From Diospyros lotus (taxonomy: Eukaryota > Streptophyta > Magnoliopsida > Ericales > Ebenaceae): a stretch of 64,000 nt of DNA. The notes beneath the pieces were generated by a model, which did no database searches, was not told where the DNA came from, and was given only the letters and a program-made list of their open reading frames with translations. The stretch is taken from NCBI RefSeq assembly GCF_014633365.1, contig NC_068338.1, forward strand, positions 14,766,616 to 14,830,615, read 5' to 3'. The first letter of the stretch is position 1; each line of letters starts with the position of its first letter. A program made the position numbers and the translations under genes. Positions 59,601 through 64,000 of the stretch are shown here, one piece after another.

Positions 59601-60263
59601 TATATGTGATGCTATGTACCAGGCCTGATATTGCTTATGCTGTAAGTGTTTCAAACAAACATCAGTTTAATCCAAGTAAGCAACATTGGATTGCAGTTAA
59701 GAATATCCTTAAGTACTTGAAAAGAACTAAGGATTTAATCCTCACTTATGGTGAAAGAGAACTTAAAGTGGAAAGTTACATAGATTCTGATTTTCAATCA
59801 AAAGTTGATGATAGAAAGTCTATCTCTGGATATATGTTTACTTGCAACAGAGGAATATTCAGTTGGAAGAGTTCCAAATAGGATACGACTGCCGATTCTA
59901 CTACAGAAGTAGAGTTTATTACAATATCTGATGTTGCAAAGGAAACAGTATGGGTTAAGAAGTTTGTGACAAAACTTGGAGTGGTTCCTTCTATAGAGTC
60001 TGTCATGCCATTGTTTTGCGACAAAAATTGAGCCATAACGCAAGCTAAGGAACCGAGGTCTCACCAAAAGTCCAAACATATTAAAAGAAGCTTCCATATC
60101 ATTAGAGAGATAGTTGGTAGAGGAGATGTTAATGTGCAGAGAATAGATATTTCAGAGAATGCAACAGATCCACTAAGGCCAAGAACCAGAAGCAACTAGA
60201 TTTCCATCTAGATAGGTGGGGTATGAGATACCACGTAGAATGGTCTTAGTGCTAATGGGAGAT
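59601..60263 (+). pseudogene. copia element C RNase H and polypurine tract
   Basis: MLCTRPDIAYAVSVSNKHQF, HWIAVKNILKYLKRTKDLIL, VESYIDSDFQSKVDDRKSIS (Asp of the D-S-D motif kept), DSTTEVEFITISDVAKETVW and RSHQKSKHIKRSFHIIREIV. The tail reads to about 60190. The polypurine tract (GCTAATGGGAGATTG) ends at 60263, next to the LTR. Stops at about 59880 and 60030. Confidence 0.88.
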
Positions 60264-61914
60264 TGTTAGATATGAGTCTTGAAAACCAATTTTAGTGACA
60301 CAAAGGGACTAAATCTTGTAATTCTTTAAATATTATTTAAATGGCAAGTTTATGTTTTTATTTAAATTGTAATATGATTTAAATTAAAACATATATCCAT
60401 TACTATAATAAAGAGTGGATACCATTTTTAAGAGTTAAGAATACAAGTTACAGATAATCCATAATTCGTTATACTATAAACAAGTTCCTGGCCGTAGAGT
60501 TCCTAATTTAGATAATATCAACTCATAAAGGCCATCACATTGTCTTCCTCCTTGTTCAATATGAGATACTAAAAAATAAGGTTGGTGAGTCTCGTGCTAT
60601 TCTATGTGAGATATAGAAGGAAGATGAGTGGGTGCTCGTTACAAGAACGAGTTCACTGAACGAGATTGTTAACATTAAATCACATGGGTTATTTCTCACG
60701 GGTCAATGATTCAATGTTAGCTACGGATGTGCAACTAGTTCTTAGACTTGAGATGACATGGATATCTATGTATTGGTGGATTAGGATATCAATGATATTA
60801 TATGGTTGTTCTAATTAGGAATAATCATACGTATCTATGTGCCTAATTTAGTGATACATGAGGTATGTGTGCATCAAATATAAAATCTATCACCTTGAGA
60901 TTTATGAGGAAAATATCCTATGCGATCCAATAATCACTTGATGATAAATCCTTAGCCGAGGTAATATGAAAATGGAATTTGTTCCATGAAGTTGTGTTAT
61001 AATTAGTCAATATTGATTTTGAATTTGGTCATATGACGAGATTAAGAAATTCGACCTGCTGACCATGATTTCATATCTTATCGGGATATAGGATGATAGA
61101 AGGATCGTATTATATGGTAACGTAGTAAAATGTTCATAATACCTGCTTCATAATAAATTGGATAATCATGACATATTGCTAGATGTCATTCATAATTTAC
61201 GAAAATTAATTGTTAATTATTCTCGTTGTCAATTTATTCGCAAAGCCAGAAGTCCCACTCAAAAGAAATCATTTTTAAACAGAAGATGGATAAATTAGTA
61301 ATTTTATAATTACTAGTAATAATGCATTTATTTATTAGATAAATAAGAATTATTAAATGATTATATTGTGAATATAATTATTTAATCATTAATTGGATTA
61401 GGCTTTTTTGCTAGCACATTAGGCTTGGCCCAATAACACTGTCTTATTGGATTAAACACAACTAAACTCAATTGAATTGGGCTTGGCCCAATAACATTAA
61501 ATGGAATGGGCTTGAGAAGCCTAACCCATTAAAGGAGTAGGGTTATGTTGGAGCTCTATAATAGCTCCATTAACCCTTCATTTCTCCCTCTTGAAACACT
61601 TGTGAATTGAGAGAGTTTTGAAGAAGTGTGTGTGAATCCAAGAAAGTGAGTTAGAAATTTTTGAAAAAAATTTATTCTACTTCTCTTTCTCTTGATATTC
61701 TTGGATATAAGTGATTTCAAGTAGATCAACTTGACATCCTACACTTGGAAGATTATACGATGGGAAAACCTAATGGTGAAATCGGATTTCATCAAAGAGA
61801 TAATTTTTCATTTTTTACTTCAATTAGTAAATCATAATTTTTGAAAAAATGGGATAGCTACAAACTAAATTTTTATTTCACTGCGCATATGATGAGATCT
61901 ATGTAATCCCAACA
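60264..61914 (+). repeat. 3' LTR of element C
   Basis: 1651 bp, TGTTAGATATGAG...ATCCCAACA, followed by the target duplicate CAATC. It is the only full copy of this LTR here and shows what the interrupted 5' LTR has lost. Confidence 0.9.
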
Positions 61915-61974
61915 CAATCGACTTTAGATGGCATGTGGTGTTGGGAGTTCTCAGCTATACTAGAAAGCAATGCT

Positions 61975-63004
61975 CATATTTGCTAATTAAGCTTTCCTAA
62001 TGACTCTACCACAAGTTTTTAGTAGCTCAAGACCTAATTCCTCACCCACTTTGCATCACATGATATACATATCTCAAGACCTTTATGACCTTGGTAAATG
62101 TCAAGCAAAATCCAGATGAATCGCTTAAAGAGCACCTTGCTTGTTTTAATGAAGAGATTGTAGGCATTTAGAACTTTGATTAGGGGGGGCCATAACGGCC
62201 TTTCAAATGGGGCTAAAATCTTGTCCTTTTTCTTTCTCCATGTCCAAGAAAACTCCTTAGTCTTTCTCAAAAATTTTGAAAACACCATAGAAGTGTATCA
62301 TTGCCAACATCATCCATCAGGAAAAAAAGGCTAAACAACCAGAAAAAAAAAAGTGAAACTAACTCCTAAGCATCAATTAGTTAACCGCTGGGTCCGAGTG
62401 TATAACTTCCTAGGTCTACTCAACACTTGAAGGGGTCTAATTTGATACACCCCAACTCAATAGCTCCTATTTGGCCATCTTAAAGAATATACAACACCAA
62501 GACATTCTTTGCTAGCTAGGAAAAATATGTGCCCTTTCGAGCAATATAAATTGAGGCAAGTACTAACATTTTCACAGTGATTATGGAAATGACACAAAAT
62601 AGTGTCTATAGCTAAATGGTGATATTTAGGAGCTTATCAATAGAAGTTTCCTTCATAACTATGTTACTTGGGAAAATGACTACCCTTCAAGAATGGTCAA
62701 ACACGCTAGGGGGGTAGAGTTGATCTCGACTGTATAGTCAACGAAGGTAGCCTAACCAAAGGGAGTGTTCTCAAACTCCTTTCCAACGAAAAGGGAAACA
62801 ACCCCTCAAAGAACTAGAATAACTTGAGATCATCCATACCTTACCAGTAGAGGCTCAACTCAACAACTAAACAACTAAGGTGATATTTAAGAGGCCCTGA
62901 TGTAACAGTGTAATTATGTTTACTAATAATGATCTACCTGTTGAGCTGAATTATGATGACCCTCGCGTTATTTCTACTAAGGTAGTTGGTCGTCACAGAC
63001 ATCA
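61975..63004 (+). pseudogene. Ty3/gypsy (Tat-like) gag and protease-start fragment
   Basis: Readable pieces in changing frames: LVNVKQNPDESLKEHLACFN (about 62090-62150), AITAFQMGLKSCPFSFSMSKK (about 62190-62255), then FHSDYGNDTK..CL and ELINRSFLHNYV (about 62570-62665), the FHxDxGHxTxxC zinc-finger-like segment of Tat/Athila gag. NNDLPVELNYDDPRVISTKV (about 62925-62985) fits the stretch just ahead of the gypsy protease. Heavily mutated. Confidence 0.65.
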
Positions 63005-63705
63005 TGTAACGACTAGTTCATCTACTCTCTCAAAGTTGTCTCTCCATTTCCAACGATAAGATTCTCGATCAAGCCTTCAAGACACTATAAATAGAAGTCA
63101 AATGGGAGATCTAAGACACCCAAGTGATCAATTTACAAGCTCCCAAGTACTCATCATTTATTGTGCTTTATTGGTGTTCTAAATCTCATTATTTTCAAGG
63201 CTTGTGTTAATTGCATAGAAGTATATTTCTAGCCTTGTATTTGTTGTTGATTATTCTGTAACTAAGAGTGTATACTCTTAGACATCATTTTCTTGTATCT
63301 TTAAATTGTGTTCCTAGCTTCCATAGCTAAAGGACCTACTTGTGTTTAAGTAGAAGGTTGTGTGTTACCTAGCTTTGCTAAAGGGCTTGTTTGTTCAAAC
63401 AAGAGGATTGTAATTTCCTAGCTTGGTGCTAAAGGGCTTATCTGGTGTGATAGGAAGGCTATAGTGATTTGCTTGAAAACCCTTAGTGAGGAGCTAAGGT
63501 AGTGGATTAGGCTTTGTTTAAACCGAACCATTATATATCGCTTATGTCACTCAATTACGTTTTCTTTTCATTTCATAAATTGTGATTTGCAAACTTTCAA
63601 TCATCCTTAACTTGCATCAAAATTTTTATCCTTCTTAAGTAAGAAAAATCTCAAGTTGTATATCAAAATTTTTAAACAACCCAATTCATGCCCCTATTGG
63701 ATATT
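63005..63705 (+). mobile_element. LTR-like insertion (SIRE-like) between gypsy fragments
   Basis: TATA box ACTATAAATAGAAG at about 63084-63097, a long untranslated R/U5-like stretch with GCTAAAGGGCTTRTYT repeats, and the end region AACCCAATTCATGCCCCTATTGG. The last matches the reverse complement of the 54237 insertion's left end (CAAGAGGGGGGTGAATTG), suggesting related LTRs. The edges are approximate. Confidence 0.5.
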
Positions 63706-63741
63706 GTTGACATAGCTATTCGATTCTATTAGAATTTTTAG

Positions 63742-64000
63742 TGGACAGAGGAATGCGAGAAAGCTTTTCAGGAGTTGAAGACCTACCTAAAAGAGATACC
63801 TTTGTTGTCCCATCCAGAAGAAAGAAAGCCTTTATACTTGTATTTGGGGATCAACCACCATGCGGTCTGCGCAGTATTGATCAAACAAATGGGACAAGTT
63901 GATCAATCAATCTATTATGTGGGAAAAACATTGCAATGGGCTGAGGAACGATACCCATACGCAGAAAATGTGGCTGTACCGCTTGTCACGATAGCCAAGA
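63742..64000 (+). pseudogene. Ty3/gypsy RT-RNase H fragment, runs off the window
   Basis: One open frame from WTEECEKAFQELKTYLKE, through PLYLYLGINHHAVCAVLIK, SIYYVGKTLQWAEERYPYAE to LVTIAK at the window end. This is the RT/RNase H junction of Tat/Athila-type gypsy Pol. A TAG lies just before the first Trp (63739-63741). 86 codons are visible; the rest lies outside. Confidence 0.88.

Larger units (their letters stand above)
47374..61914 (+). mobile_element. copia element C, 14.5 kb with nested insertions, TSD CAATC
   Basis: The 3' LTR (60264-61914) and an interrupted 5' LTR (47374-47817 plus 52695-53385) are bounded by an exact duplication CAATC (47369-47373, 61915-61919). The internal region has an initiator-Met primer site, gag, protease, integrase, RT, RNase H and a polypurine tract. 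Nested inside are copia element D (in the 5' LTR) and an LTR-like insertion (54237-55572, in the leader). All genes are decayed. Confidence 0.9.

Noticed and set aside
1..64000. CRISPR arrays, operons, riboswitches, bacterial-type defence systems
   Set aside because: All gene families, splice signals and transposons are of plant nuclear type. Repeats present are LTRs, TIRs, microsatellites and tandem units without CRISPR spacing.

Overview
This is nuclear DNA from a flowering plant, probably a eudicot. The background is AT-rich and full of microsatellites. One clear host gene with plant splice signals is visible. Almost everything else is nested, mutated transposable elements of plant-type families: Ty1/copia with a TGGTATCAGAGCC primer-binding site, Ty3/gypsy of the Tat/Retand type, CACTA with GCGACGG/CCGTCGC subterminal repeats, and a hAT-type MITE. 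The species cannot be named from the sequence. There are no operons, CRISPR arrays, rRNA genes or tRNA genes that I can support.

Layout. 1-3003: an inverted LTR tip, unassigned sequence and a 125-bp tandem repeat. 3004-4118: a truncated CACTA element. 4119-7000: a gypsy remnant with an antisense ORF and an LTR. 7300-14617: copia element A (gag, protease, integrase, RT, RNase H, 3' LTR), its 5' side disrupted by an inverted relative, E. 14622-24871: copia element B, split by a 7.1-kb Retand-like gypsy element (15682-22828, TSD GTATC) and by a 777-bp retroelement fragment (23760-24536, flanked by CTAAA). 24872-29886: LTR-derived sequence carrying a complete non-autonomous CACTA element (25841-27337, TSD TCA). 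31026-37401: a gag-only LTR element (TR-GAG type) holding a nested 2.6-kb LTR insertion (32188-34758, TSD TCTGA). 38180-41110: the host gene on the minus strand. 41.2-47.3 kb: intergenic DNA with a hAT-like MITE (42050-42225) and a 26-base G run. 47374-61914: copia element C (TSD CAATC), whose 5' LTR is interrupted by copia element D (47818-52690) with a roughly 430-bp, extremely GC-rich leader. 61920-64000: a gypsy gag fragment, an LTR-like insertion and a gypsy RNase H fragment that runs off the window.

The host gene is a two-exon IRK-interacting protein (IRKI; GIL1/DUF641 family) of 588 codons with intact splice sites and no internal stop. It is the only reading frame here likely to make a functional protein.

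All retroelement genes are broken. Many lesions are G-to-A or C-to-T type (TAG or TGA in place of conserved Trp, TAA or TAG in place of Gln, Lys in place of the integrase catalytic Glu), as expected of long-methylated, silenced copies. The most unusual structures are the Retand-like deletion derivative with a spliced antisense ORF and tandem repeats, the gag-only element with an array of polypurine-like repeats upstream of its own polypurine tract, the GC island in the leader of element D, and two upstream ORFs in front of IRKI.
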